Below are positions 51,295 to 59,663 of a stretch of 64,000 bases of DNA, one piece after another; position 1 is the stretch's first letter, and every line of letters starts with the position of its first letter. This stretch comes from a virus. The stretch is taken from positions 1 through 64,000 of the IMG/VR virus record IMGVR_UViG_3300044949_001245; one strand, given 5' to 3'. The position numbers were made by a program, and so were the translations under genes. The notes under the pieces were generated by a model. The model saw only the letters and a program-made list of their open reading frames with translations. It was not told the DNA's origin and ran no database searches.

Positions 51295-52239
51295 TTAATT
51301 AACTGTACTAGTCATAGCATAAACAGCCATATCTCGCCAATCCTCTCCATTCTCTGGGTCAACTCGCATACTAATGACTTTTATCAAAGTCCTAAAATTC
51401 AAGTCACCACAACTTTTATGATATTCCTCTATCAAATCAAGACATTCCTCTTTCTCTTCAATCGACACATCTGGTCTGATGTGTCCTAGTATTGCCCTCA
51501 TCCTTTCAATTTTAACAGGATTGGTCATCGTCAAATCAATACTCATTGACCTAGATAGAATTGCTTGGTCAATTTTCTCTTGCGGTAAATTGCTGATGAA
51601 GATTATTCGCCCCTCAAATACAAAATCAGATGGCAAATCAGGCAACTCTTTACTAGTTATCCAATGTATTCTGCGCTCATCGTATGAGTCCAGAGCACCT
51701 TTCAATAAATTTTTTGCCGTTGGGTCTTTCAAAACTTCATCGCAATCATCAAAAACAATCAGCTTGTCTGAATTTTCATAAAGTGTTCTATACAATCCAC
51801 GTGGCGTTGAGTACCCTTTGACGATGATGAAATCATAGTCCTCAACTAATTGCTTTTTGAGAATTTCTTGTTTTACAGTGTAGGATTTTCCCAAACCGCC
51901 CTCGCCAGTGATTATCATAGACACGGCTGTCTTCTTGATTACCATTTTAATCATGTTCTCAAGAAATCTAAACTTGTCATTGATGTTGAATTGACTTGGT
52001 GGCGTCAAAGGAACAACTTGCTCTCCGATGTCAGTTGTTGTTTGATTGCCTACCACTTGAATATCATCTGGAGAAACAAATTTGATTTTGTTCATTTGTC
52101 GGTCAAACTTCCGACCATCCGCTGTTTCAATGGTGTGATATCCGTTTCTGCCAGCCTTGACATATTTTCCGAATAAAACTTCACCATCCCTTGACCTGAT
52201 TGATACAGGTGTTCCTGCTTTAATAGCAATGTCCATCAT
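51295..52239 (-). CDS. AAA+ ATPase with SH3-like N-terminus
   Basis: 314 residues. The first ~60 residues resemble a small beta barrel (GTPVSIRSRDGEVLFGKYV). The ATPase has Walker A GEGGLGKS (112-119), Walker B IVFDDCDE (161-168), then SNLPQ and AILSRSMSIDL (sensor and arginine finger region). The Walker B segment DDxDEVLK is shared with the head-module ATPase at 34387-35901. Role is unknown; DNA replication or protein remodelling. Confidence 0.78.
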   Translation of the reverse strand: MMDIAIKAGTPVSIRSRDGEVLFGKYVKAGRNGYHTIETADGRKFDRQMNKIKFVSPDDIQVVGNQTTTDIGEQVVPLTPPSQFNINDKFRFLENMIKMVIKKTAVSMIITGEGGLGKSYTVKQEILKKQLVEDYDFIIVKGYSTPRGLYRTLYENSDKLIVFDDCDEVLKDPTAKNLLKGALDSYDERRIHWITSKELPDLPSDFVFEGRIIFISNLPQEKIDQAILSRSMSIDLTMTNPVKIERMRAILGHIRPDVSIEEKEECLDLIEEYHKSCGDLNFRTLIKVISMRVDPENGEDWRDMAVYAMTSTVN

Positions 52240-52268
52240 AATTTTGAAATGTTTACAATTTTGAAAGT

Positions 52269-52299
52269 AACATACTAAACTTTGTAAATTTAGTATGTT
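52269..52299. promoter_or_regulatory. perfect 11-bp inverted repeat
   Basis: AACATACTAAA (52269-52279) and TTTAGTATGTT (52289-52299) around 9 bases, overlapping the end of the fibre gene and 30 bases before the AAA+ start. AT-rich with no T-run, so an operator or weak hairpin is more likely than a terminator. Confidence 0.5.
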
Positions 52300-53309
52300 C
52301 TATGAAGTGTAAAATTCTTACATTGGATTGAGTCATGTATTTCAGTCTGACCCCATTGCGCTGTTATTGACAAGGTATTTGGAATTGTTGTATCCAAAGC
52401 TTCAACGCTGCTAAACATCATCCCTTTTAGTTGTCCTTGGTTATCGGTGTATAATATAGAACCAAAACAACTGATTTTCCCAGACACACCTAATTCATTG
52501 ATTGTAAATGACATTCTAATCTGAAATGTTCCATTAGTGGCATGACTCATTGACATTTCACCACTACTAGCCAAAAGTTGCGTGCCCGATGTTATGTTTA
52601 TTTTAAGTAAATGTCCGTTTTGAGTTGACAATATTCCGCTCAAAATTGCTTCAAATGAATCACCGACCTTAAATCCATCTGCCCGCACGTACAAACTCCC
52701 TACCCCTGCCCCAATCAGTTCGCCCGCAACTGTAGTGTTAGCAATTATTTGACCATCTGTTGTTTGAGCAAAAAGTCCTGTGTTTAGTGAGTTCAGAAAA
52801 TGCCAACCCTTATTTCCAAAAGCATCGGTTGAATATACTTTATTTGGGTCTGGCAATTCCTCATCAGCAACCAGCTGTATGTACCCTCCATCATCCTGAA
52901 TAGAATTTTTTTGAGCAGTGACGTCACGCTTGTTTTGCCACAAATCTGTAATGTCGGCTACAATTTGACTTATCAAACGCTCATCAGGAATGTATGGCTT
53001 ATTAAAAACTTGATTATTTCCATCTGTTGAATTCCAATCAACAGGCTGCTCTTTTAATGAATATCCAACACCTAGACTGCGCCAATAACTTGCGTCTGTT
53101 GGTGGTATTGAATCATTGTTCGCTATACAAACATAAATCTGTCCTCTGTACCAAACTAAATCCCCGATGAGATATGGGTTGCCAGTAGCATCTGAATGGT
53201 CAGCTGAAAATGGAAGTGCGGTCAGAACGACAGTACCACCGCCACCGCCACCGCCATCTGACTCATCTTTTAATCGCAATCTGTTTAACAGATAGTCAAA
53301 AAATATCAT
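52290..53309 (-). CDS. tail fibre-like protein with carbohydrate-binding-like segment
   Basis: 339 residues. After a Gly-rich hinge (residues ~18-28), the segment LVWYRGQIYVCIANND then SYWRSLG (~48-82) resembles a CBM5/12-type chitin or glycan-binding fold. The remainder is beta-rich with helical connections. Fibre-like, possibly an accessory adhesin away from the main tail-fibre gene. Confidence 0.62.
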   Translation of the reverse strand: MIFFDYLLNRLRLKDESDGGGGGGGTVVLTALPFSADHSDATGNPYLIGDLVWYRGQIYVCIANNDSIPPTDASYWRSLGVGYSLKEQPVDWNSTDGNNQVFNKPYIPDERLISQIVADITDLWQNKRDVTAQKNSIQDDGGYIQLVADEELPDPNKVYSTDAFGNKGWHFLNSLNTGLFAQTTDGQIIANTTVAGELIGAGVGSLYVRADGFKVGDSFEAILSGILSTQNGHLLKINITSGTQLLASSGEMSMSHATNGTFQIRMSFTINELGVSGKISCFGSILYTDNQGQLKGMMFSSVEALDTTIPNTLSITAQWGQTEIHDSIQCKNFTLHRTY

Positions 53310-53560
53310 CGTGAATATGTTAATGAAGTCCTATTTGACCATGCGCTTTCAAATGTTGATTTTCCGTTGGCATACTCTGGTCTAGTCAGACCACCAACTA
53401 CAGTGATACGAATGATTAACCATTTCGGCTCACTCTCTCTCACTCCTAAATCCTCTGTGTATCCTACATAAGTAACTCCGCCACCGACATCATCCGTAAT
53501 CGGCATAGGTAATGAGTTCAGATATTCTTGAACTACAGCTGCTCTTTTGCTAGCAATCAT
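53306..53560 (-). CDS. small hypothetical protein
   Basis: 84 residues overlapping the fibre gene by 4 bp. Gly/Val segment (DDVGGGVTYVGYTED). It may be a fibre chaperone or chain partner, by context only. Confidence 0.55.
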   Translation of the reverse strand: MIASKRAAVVQEYLNSLPMPITDDVGGGVTYVGYTEDLGVRESEPKWLIIRITVVGGLTRPEYANGKSTFESAWSNRTSLTYSR

Positions 53561-53581
53561 CGCTTTATCTTTTGTTAGTTA

Positions 53582-54388
53582 TTAAAATTTCAAAGCCAAC
53601 ATTTGGTCTGGCGTCAACTCATACGTTTTGTTCTCTTGGATGTGATTTTCGTACAATTCCAGAGTCAAAATTTCAGCACAGTTATCAATCCAATCGTGAA
53701 CCAGTCTGTTGTATTTTGCGTTGGTATCTGCTTCCTCTTGACTATTACAAGGTTGACAATCAGAGCCTGACTCTCCACAGATTGTTGCTTTGCCCTCGCC
53801 AGTCTGGTTTGAGTAATAAGTTTGGTTCCAGTTAAACAACTTGTATGGCACCTTAACACGTTCCTTTACTCCGTACAAATATGGCTTTTCTGTCGGCATG
53901 GTTGTGAAGTGTTCCTGACACTCCGAAATTTGTTTTTCAATACCCATGTTCTCTTTTTCAATTCTGTTTTTTTCATCCATCACTTTCATGATGATGTCTT
54001 TTCCAGATTTTGAAAATTTGAAAGCATTCGTTCCGTATGAAAACGCATCAGTCACATGAGACTTCTCCAAAACGTAAACATGCTTGAAAGAACCAAGTCC
54101 ATCAGCCACCTTTACTTTCGCCATCTGGCTCATAGTTTCTTTAGCCTTTAGAACAAGGTCATTTGCTTCTTGTGTGTCGTTGAAACCGCCTTTGACGATG
54201 GTTCCACCAACAGTGTCGTTCACTTTCTTAATGTAGGCTTCAATAGAACTTTTTTCAAAAACCAAATATGCCTCAGATGGATATTTCTTTTGAAAATCCT
54301 TCATCGTCATTCCCTTTTCGATATTGGTAAAACCAGACAAATTTATTTTGCCGTCAAAGTCCTCTGCTGTTAGAAATTCTTTTGTCAT
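53582..54388 (-). CDS. hypothetical protein after terminator
   Basis: 268 residues from the ATG at 54388 (MTKEFLTAED). The frame extends to 54469, but the extra 27 codons are the translated terminator hairpin, so the internal ATG is chosen. No motif; Cys pairs late in the protein (ICGESGSDCQPC) could bind a metal. Unknown. Confidence 0.62.
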   Translation of the reverse strand: MTKEFLTAEDFDGKINLSGFTNIEKGMTMKDFQKKYPSEAYLVFEKSSIEAYIKKVNDTVGGTIVKGGFNDTQEANDLVLKAKETMSQMAKVKVADGLGSFKHVYVLEKSHVTDAFSYGTNAFKFSKSGKDIIMKVMDEKNRIEKENMGIEKQISECQEHFTTMPTEKPYLYGVKERVKVPYKLFNWNQTYYSNQTGEGKATICGESGSDCQPCNSQEEADTNAKYNRLVHDWIDNCAEILTLELYENHIQENKTYELTPDQMLALKF

Positions 54389-54416
54389 ATTTTCTAAATG
54401 TTTTTGCTTTATCAAG

Positions 54417-54428
54417 TAATAGCTGTTA
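54417..54428 (-). promoter_or_regulatory. candidate late promoter element (TAACAGCTATTA)
   Basis: In the gap after the terminator, 29 bases upstream of the ATG at 54388. No promoter of the TTG-N19 type is visible here, so this motif may be the promoter. Confidence 0.4.
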
Positions 54429-54431
54429 ATC

Positions 54432-54467
54432 ATAAAAAAGATAGGGTGACCTTTCAGCCACCCTATC
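54432..54467 (-). terminator. rho-independent terminator after DUF2786-like gene
   Basis: GATAGGGTG (54440-54448) pairs with CACCCTATC (54459-54467) around a 10-base loop, followed on the minus strand by TTTTTTATG. Confidence 0.82.
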
Positions 54468-54502
54468 ACCGCAGAATTGATTGAAACTAAAATGTTCCAA
54501 GC

Positions 54503-55234
54503 TCAGTTGAGCATCTTTCTAGTAACTGGTTTTGAAGTTCCTGTTACCGCTTTATTTATTGTCACGCTTTTGCCAGTTTCCTTTCCTGAACTATATGCGC
54601 CACCCGCACTTGAATAGTTAGTTTTACGACCAGTTCCGCTACCACCCCAAGTCATAGTGACGTAATCGGAAATCACCACCTCATTCGTTCTGATAATAGC
54701 TGTAGAACTCTCATTAGCTTTTTCAAACTCTTCACGCTCTGATTTGAATTTTGAATAAAGCCCATCCGCACAACCTTTCAAGAAAGTTCTCATAAAGGTA
54801 TCTTGACCGACCGCAGTTGGATTATGTCTAGCATATTCCTTGTACTTTTCCTTTCCGACCTTTAGGAACACAGGCATCACAACTGTGTGAATGTATTTAC
54901 ATACTTCGATGTTATCTGGACTGCCTACAATAATCATTTTGTTTTCGCTAGCATTCCCCATCGTGTAAGCCTTACACCAATTAAACTTGGCTACAACGCT
55001 CATTACGTCAAAACTACTCCGACCTCCAATTCCAGGCACTTTCAGAGGCATCGTGTCGTGTATTATTTCAGCACGCACTTCATCCTCCGTCAAATCTGCT
55101 TTACTCAGATTGTATTCGTTGAGCAACTGTTGTACCTTTCTGGCGTAAATTTCTGCCTCTGCTATTGAGCCCATTGCTCTAGCTGACTCCGCATGAGCCA
55201 ATACTTTTCTGATTTTGTCAATTACTTTTTCCAT
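54503..55234 (-). CDS. DUF2786-type protein
   Basis: 243 residues. The N-terminal IDKIRKVLAHAESARA, then EAEIYARKVQQLLNEYNL follows the DUF2786 pattern. These are common in phages; function is not known. The C-terminal tail is Ser/Gly/Thr-rich and basic (SGTGRKTNYSSAGGAYSSGK). The next gene downstream is separated by a terminator. Confidence 0.72.
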   Translation of the reverse strand: MEKVIDKIRKVLAHAESARAMGSIAEAEIYARKVQQLLNEYNLSKADLTEDEVRAEIIHDTMPLKVPGIGGRSSFDVMSVVAKFNWCKAYTMGNASENKMIIVGSPDNIEVCKYIHTVVMPVFLKVGKEKYKEYARHNPTAVGQDTFMRTFLKGCADGLYSKFKSEREEFEKANESSTAIIRTNEVVISDYVTMTWGGSGTGRKTNYSSAGGAYSSGKETGKSVTINKAVTGTSKPVTRKMLN

Positions 55235-55238
55235 GTTC

Positions 55239-55457
55239 TTAATTTTTTACAGTTTCATAATTACCCTCTGGATTGAAGTTCTTCATCCATAAAGACACGA
55301 TGCGTCTTGCCTCACCTTTATTGAGTCCGAACTCATCCTCAACATATGGTGCTGCTCCGAACATATTAGTCACTCCTGACTCTCTCAAGTCATTCAAATA
55401 CTCACAAACATTTTTTTCTAGTTCTGTGGTTGGTCTTGTTTCTTGTGTTGTTTCCAT
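55239..55457 (-). CDS. small hypothetical protein
   Basis: 72 residues with a helical pattern that could be helix-turn-helix-like (FGLNKGEARRIVSLW). Starts with METTQETRPTTELEKN. Unknown. Confidence 0.55.
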   Translation of the reverse strand: METTQETRPTTELEKNVCEYLNDLRESGVTNMFGAAPYVEDEFGLNKGEARRIVSLWMKNFNPEGNYETVKN

Positions 55458-55460
55458 CTT

Positions 55461-55718
55461 TTAATTTTTTACAGTTAAATAAAAATACAAATAATCATAA
55501 CGCTGAATAAAGTGGGTCAGCTGTTCCCTTAACTCTTGCGGTGTTTTTTCCGATGTTACCCATAGGCTAAAAATCCTTGCTCTGTTGTCCCAATGCTTCT
55601 CATAGTGTTGGAACGCTGACTTATCAAACCTCTTGATAACTCTGAAGGCAGCATCTATGGTGTTCCCCGAAATCATCCCAAAGTTGCTCTTGAATTCTAT
55701 GTGCATTCTTCTACTCAT
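55461..55718 (-). CDS. small hypothetical protein
   Basis: 85 residues, basic and aromatic (HYEKHWDNRARIFSLWV), overlapping the next gene by 4 bp (ATGA). Unknown. Confidence 0.55.
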   Translation of the reverse strand: MSRRMHIEFKSNFGMISGNTIDAAFRVIKRFDKSAFQHYEKHWDNRARIFSLWVTSEKTPQELREQLTHFIQRYDYLYFYLTVKN

Positions 55719-55930
55719 AACACCGCCCTCCTTACTGAATACCCATTACTACTGTAATCATCCATTACTACTCTGTAGCCATATATCACACTGCCTACAA
55801 GTTCCCCTAGATAGTCCACCCAACTGATTACATCCTCAGCGTGAGCTTTACTGTTCCACTTGGACCAGTCCTGTCTTGCCATTTGATACCACTCTTGGGC
55901 ATCTTTTGCGATTTTTTTCTTGGTTGCCAT
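55715..55930 (-). CDS. small hypothetical early protein
   Basis: 71 residues starting at the ATG at 55930 (MATKKKIAKDAQEWYQ). The frame extends to TTG at 55954, but the promoter start region lies there, so the ATG is chosen. It is the first gene of a four-gene unit running to the terminator at 54432. Unknown function. Confidence 0.6.
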   Translation of the reverse strand: MATKKKIAKDAQEWYQMARQDWSKWNSKAHAEDVISWVDYLGELVGSVIYGYRVVMDDYSSNGYSVRRAVL

Positions 55931-55937
55931 TTGTCGT

Positions 55938-55974
55938 TTTTTTAAGTTTAACAATCAATTCTGAAGTAAAGGTA
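55938..55974. repeat. 37-bp promoter-leader repeat, copy 2
   Basis: Same sequence as copy 1 at 50943-50979. The start codons of the two downstream genes are in equivalent places, which helped choose their starts. Confidence 0.85.
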
Positions 55975-55996
55975 TGTAAAAATTTACAAACGACAA
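55967..55996 (-). promoter_or_regulatory. Bacteroidota-type promoter with operator, copy 2
   Basis: Minus-strand TTG (55994-55996), 19 bases, then TACCTTTA (55967-55974). The spacer has TGTAAA-TT-TTTACA (55975-55988), the same inverted repeat with a 2-base spacer, so a dimeric regulator may bind both copies with different affinity. Confidence 0.78.
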
Positions 55997-56002
55997 AATT
56001 TT

Positions 56003-56236
56003 TTAACAATTTTCTTTGAAAAATTTTGAGTTGGGCTGGTGCGAATTTATGAAATCCTCCAGTTTTTTCTGGGAAATCTCCAGTGTTTTTATGTGATTTT
56101 CAAGTTCCTTTTCGACCTCTTCCAGCCTTTCTTTCAGCTCAATAGCCTTTCTCATAGCATTTTCAACATTGCTTTCAGCTATAATTTTGGTCAATTTTAG
56201 CTTTTGATATAGTTCCTCTCCATGAGATAGCTTCAT
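56003..56236 (-). CDS. small coiled-coil protein
   Basis: 77 residues, almost entirely helical with heptad-like charged repeats (KAIELKERLEEVEKELENHIKTLE). It follows the terminase gene by 25 bp. Possibly a small packaging or assembly helper. Confidence 0.58.
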   Translation of the reverse strand: MKLSHGEELYQKLKLTKIIAESNVENAMRKAIELKERLEEVEKELENHIKTLEISQKKLEDFINSHQPNSKFFKENC

Positions 56237-56261
56237 GAACTAATTAACTATGAAATACTTA

Positions 56262-57944
56262 CTAAAGAAATTTGAACTTGAATCCAGTGGTGACTTTTTT
56301 CGCTGCTATTGATGTAAGCCATAACGCCATAGCTTGGTCATCGTGTTCTCCGACACCCTCCAATCCTTTATCAGTCCATGTAACAGATGAAAGTTCCATA
56401 GCAAGTGAATCAGAAATGTCTATTGACTCCTGATTGCCTCTTGGTATCCGTATTTTGCCACGCTCAAACAAAATTGCTAGTCCAGGCAATCCTGCCTTTA
56501 GGTCATATTTGTTGCTTCCTGTCGTATGACCCTCGACAGGCAATCCAGCCCTCTCTGACTCTTGTACAAAAATCTGTTGGAATACGTTATTCTCCATTAC
56601 CATTATATCAGGCTGAAACGATGCGTTGATTTGTTTTATGACTGCTAGTTGTTCAGCAAAAGACTTGCCCCGAAATCTAGTAACATTCATCAACCACATA
56701 TTCTCATTCTCATCTACTCCAGCGGTGATGATGACTGTGTAGTCAGCCCCAACTGAGCTGGAAATCGAAAAGTCAATACCAGTCACCACCCTATCGAATT
56801 TCATTTTGTAAGCTGTTCTAGCACGTACAAATGTGTAGTCCTCCATCCTCACATATGCCCTTTCAATTACATCTTGAGGGAAAATTGATGACTCATTGGT
56901 AACTGGCCTACATAAATTTTCCCTTGAAAAGATTATGTTGCCCTGTGTTGACCTCTTTTCCATCAACTCCTTAAATCCCCAACGCTCACGCCATAGTATG
57001 ACTCCATTCGGAAATATGGCTGGATATTCCCTCACGTGCCACCCCTCCTTGCTTTTCAAATCTCCATATAGGTCATTAGCGTGGAATGGAGTTCCAACCA
57101 CTATAACTTGACCTTTGGGCACAATCATATTCATGATTACAGCGTGAAAATAATCTATGGACTTTTTTCTTTGAACCGAACTGTAAATCACGTTGTCCTT
57201 TAATCCATCATCAACCACAATATATCCAGGGTGAGCACCACGTACTGATGAACCAAAGCCTTTGGTTGTTATCCTTGCTCCGTTTTTACAAACTATATCA
57301 GTTTTTGCCCATCCATCGTTCCGACCTGGAAATAATCTTTCACGCAAATCATCATTTTCTTCAATCGTGCTTTTCAAAATATCCAAAAGGTCAACCGCCT
57401 GTTGTAATGAAAATGAAAATAGAAATCCACGCTTGGATAATGCTAAATCATGGCGTGGTCTGGAGAACCCTGTGACTGGCTGGTATCGGTATAACTTCCA
57501 AGCCAGATACGCATTACTCCAATAGAATGATTTTCCGTGGTCACGTGCGGCAATTACGTTGAGTTTGTTGTAACGCATCGCCATATCTCCCCATTCCAGA
57601 TGGTGCCAGTTCATTTCAAACTGCGGCATTTTACTCAAAATGAAATAGGTCAGATTTTCAATACACAAAGTTTCCTCTATGGTCTTTGTGAGTGTATCGA
57701 AATAGCCTAGTTTGAGCTGTAGTTGGTTTTGCTTTCCGTAAATTACATTGAAAACCTCTTCCAAGATTATGGAATAAATCTCATCCACATCCTTTTCGTA
57801 ACCTCCAAACAACTCCTTGGTGCCGGCATCATCCAAGTTGTTGATAATCTCATCCACAATACGAAATGCCTCATCAATTTTTTCAAACGACAAGGCATTT
57901 TGGTATTTGGAAATGATTTTTAAGTCCTCTTGTGATATGTTCAT
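56262..57944 (-). CDS. terL: terminase large subunit
   Basis: 560-residue packaging ATPase-nuclease. The Walker A-like motif AARDHGKS lies at 132-139, Walker B YIVVDDGLKD at 241-250, and the coupling segment VVGTPFHANDLYG follows. The nuclease domain has GIDFS with Asp391, Glu451 (MVMEN) and EHDDQAMA near 533-540. It cuts concatemers and pumps DNA through the portal. The overlap of 4 bp with the upstream gene suggests that gene encodes the small subunit. The start at 57944 gives a 90-residue helical extension before the core. Confidence 0.88.
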   Translation of the reverse strand: MNISQEDLKIISKYQNALSFEKIDEAFRIVDEIINNLDDAGTKELFGGYEKDVDEIYSIILEEVFNVIYGKQNQLQLKLGYFDTLTKTIEETLCIENLTYFILSKMPQFEMNWHHLEWGDMAMRYNKLNVIAARDHGKSFYWSNAYLAWKLYRYQPVTGFSRPRHDLALSKRGFLFSFSLQQAVDLLDILKSTIEENDDLRERLFPGRNDGWAKTDIVCKNGARITTKGFGSSVRGAHPGYIVVDDGLKDNVIYSSVQRKKSIDYFHAVIMNMIVPKGQVIVVGTPFHANDLYGDLKSKEGWHVREYPAIFPNGVILWRERWGFKELMEKRSTQGNIIFSRENLCRPVTNESSIFPQDVIERAYVRMEDYTFVRARTAYKMKFDRVVTGIDFSISSSVGADYTVIITAGVDENENMWLMNVTRFRGKSFAEQLAVIKQINASFQPDIMVMENNVFQQIFVQESERAGLPVEGHTTGSNKYDLKAGLPGLAILFERGKIRIPRGNQESIDISDSLAMELSSVTWTDKGLEGVGEHDDQAMALWLTSIAAKKVTTGFKFKFL

Positions 57945-58495
57945 ACGCTGATAACCATTCGTTTTTTCATCGTTTCCAACTTGTCGATGTCTTTTTGATT
58001 GGTTAGAAATTTCTGATAATCAATCAACTTCCCCTTTATTACATCAAGGTGTAGTTGTATTTCACGTCTTTTGTTCGCCTTTATTTCACTTTGGTCCATG
58101 ATGACCTTTAATGCCTTTCTTTGCTCATCTTCCCAAGAAATGAACCCGAACATATCCAGCGTTGCGATTATGTTGTTAAACTTGCTCCAACTGAAGTTTG
58201 TCATTTTCTTCATTTCGCTAATTTTAACAAATCCCTCGCTGAACTCTTGCTCCCAACGGATGAAGAACTGGCGGGCAATCTCTTTAGCCTGTGCCTTGTT
58301 CTGCTCATCCTCAAGAAATCCTACCACTACCTCATCGCTGACTTTGTCTGCTCGCCTTCCAGCTAGATAGGACATTTCATTGTTGTCCAATTCGTAAATT
58401 ATGGCCTCAGGTGCTTTTTCTTGTAATGCTTCCATTACCGCCTTGGCCATTTCTGGGTCATTGCCCCCAATCATGATGTACTTTTTACTGTCCAT
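57941..58495 (-). CDS. possible terminase small subunit
   Basis: 184 residues directly upstream of terL with a 4-bp overlap. Residues ~90-130 (SEMKKMTNFSWSKFNNIIATLD, then GFISWED) have a winged-helix-like pattern, and the C-terminal ~60 residues form a coiled coil, as needed for a ring of small subunits. No family motif is seen, so this call rests on position and shape. Confidence 0.4.
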   Translation of the reverse strand: MDSKKYIMIGGNDPEMAKAVMEALQEKAPEAIIYELDNNEMSYLAGRRADKVSDEVVVGFLEDEQNKAQAKEIARQFFIRWEQEFSEGFVKISEMKKMTNFSWSKFNNIIATLDMFGFISWEDEQRKALKVIMDQSEIKANKRREIQLHLDVIKGKLIDYQKFLTNQKDIDKLETMKKRMVISV

Positions 58496-58498
58496 ATA

Positions 58499-59128
58499 TT
58501 AAAATTGAAATTTTACTCTTGATTTTACCACTTTATCTTTGGCAGAACTGCCTGAACTCTTTTCCGAACTCCGTAACATCGACACATACTGCTTCAGCAA
58601 ATCTGTGGTGGCTATAACGTCAGGCATTGCGCTGTGCGCATTCTTTAGGACTATCCCAAACTCAGCACAAGCAATCTCCAACTTCAGCCTTTCCGTTTTT
58701 CCGTACATCTTCGTCAAAGCCATCGTATCAATCTGCGTTGGATTAACATAATCAAAAACATTTTTCGACAACGTGTTAAAAATGTAGTTCAAAAATCCCA
58801 TGTCGAACTGAACATTGTGTCCTACCAAGACTGGTCTGTTCTCTGGTCGGCTGTTCGGTGCTGACTCCTTAAAATAAGTTATCAAACTATTCACCAAATC
58901 CTTTTTACTCAACCCCGCATTTATATCCGCCATTTTTAAGCCTGTAGTGTTCAATGCCTCTTTCGTAATTTCTAGGTCATCATAAGGCTTGACGAATGTT
59001 TCCCATCTGTTAATTTCTTTCAGGCTGTCTCCATCAACAGTCAACAAAGCTATCTGAGTGATGGGATTTTTCATTGGCTCCAGACCGCCTGTCTCGCAAT
59101 CAAAAACAATATAGTGAGCATTCTTCAT
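58499..59128 (-). CDS. DnaQ-like 3'-5' exonuclease (DEDDh)
   Basis: 209 residues with all DEDDh residues visible: Asp10 and Glu12 (FDCETGG), Asp109 (HNVQFDMG), His165 and Asp170 (NAHSAMPD). It would remove 3' nucleotides, for proofreading or DNA/RNA turnover. A Ser-rich C-terminal tail (SEKSSGSSAKDK) follows. Cannot be assigned to a polymerase in this window. Confidence 0.85.
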   Translation of the reverse strand: MKNAHYIVFDCETGGLEPMKNPITQIALLTVDGDSLKEINRWETFVKPYDDLEITKEALNTTGLKMADINAGLSKKDLVNSLITYFKESAPNSRPENRPVLVGHNVQFDMGFLNYIFNTLSKNVFDYVNPTQIDTMALTKMYGKTERLKLEIACAEFGIVLKNAHSAMPDVIATTDLLKQYVSMLRSSEKSSGSSAKDKVVKSRVKFQF

Positions 59129-59662
59129 TTACGCATCTTTTTTTCTTATCGAAATAAACGCTGTACTGTAGTCCAATAGATTGTCCGAAAATGCTCCTGA
59201 GTTTGGAATTTTTACTTTTTGCTTTGTCCAAATCTGTTCCAACTCCCTTTCGGAAAAAAATCCATCTGGGAACATATCCACTGAAAGGTGAAAGCATGTA
59301 ACGTGAGTAATGGATTTTTCTCTACATTTGTAAGCTATGAATGTTGCGTACATGACCGCCCTTGCTGGCGTGGACAATGTAGTTGCTAGGAACAATGACG
59401 CAGATTTTGAAAGTGTTATTCCGAACTCCGACAACCTCTGCTCTAGTATCATCAAACCTAGCGAATGCGACCTCATTCTAGCATAGAAATCATCCAGCTC
59501 TTTATTTGGCTCAATTTCTTTCTCTTCCAAAAGTCCGATGATAAGATATTTGGACTGAACTTCAGTCATTTTGTAATCCATGCTACAAGCCAGCATAGCT
59601 TTTATTACATATTGCTCTACAGCGTCAGGTTGTTCCGTAACTTCGTATGGTAAATAATCCAT
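59129..59662 (-). CDS. hypothetical protein
   Basis: 177 residues, mostly helical, Cys-containing (MLACSMDYK, TCFHLSVD). It follows the next gene by one base. Unknown. Confidence 0.6.
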   Translation of the reverse strand: MDYLPYEVTEQPDAVEQYVIKAMLACSMDYKMTEVQSKYLIIGLLEEKEIEPNKELDDFYARMRSHSLGLMILEQRLSEFGITLSKSASLFLATTLSTPARAVMYATFIAYKCREKSITHVTCFHLSVDMFPDGFFSERELEQIWTKQKVKIPNSGAFSDNLLDYSTAFISIRKKDA

Positions 59663-59663
59663 T

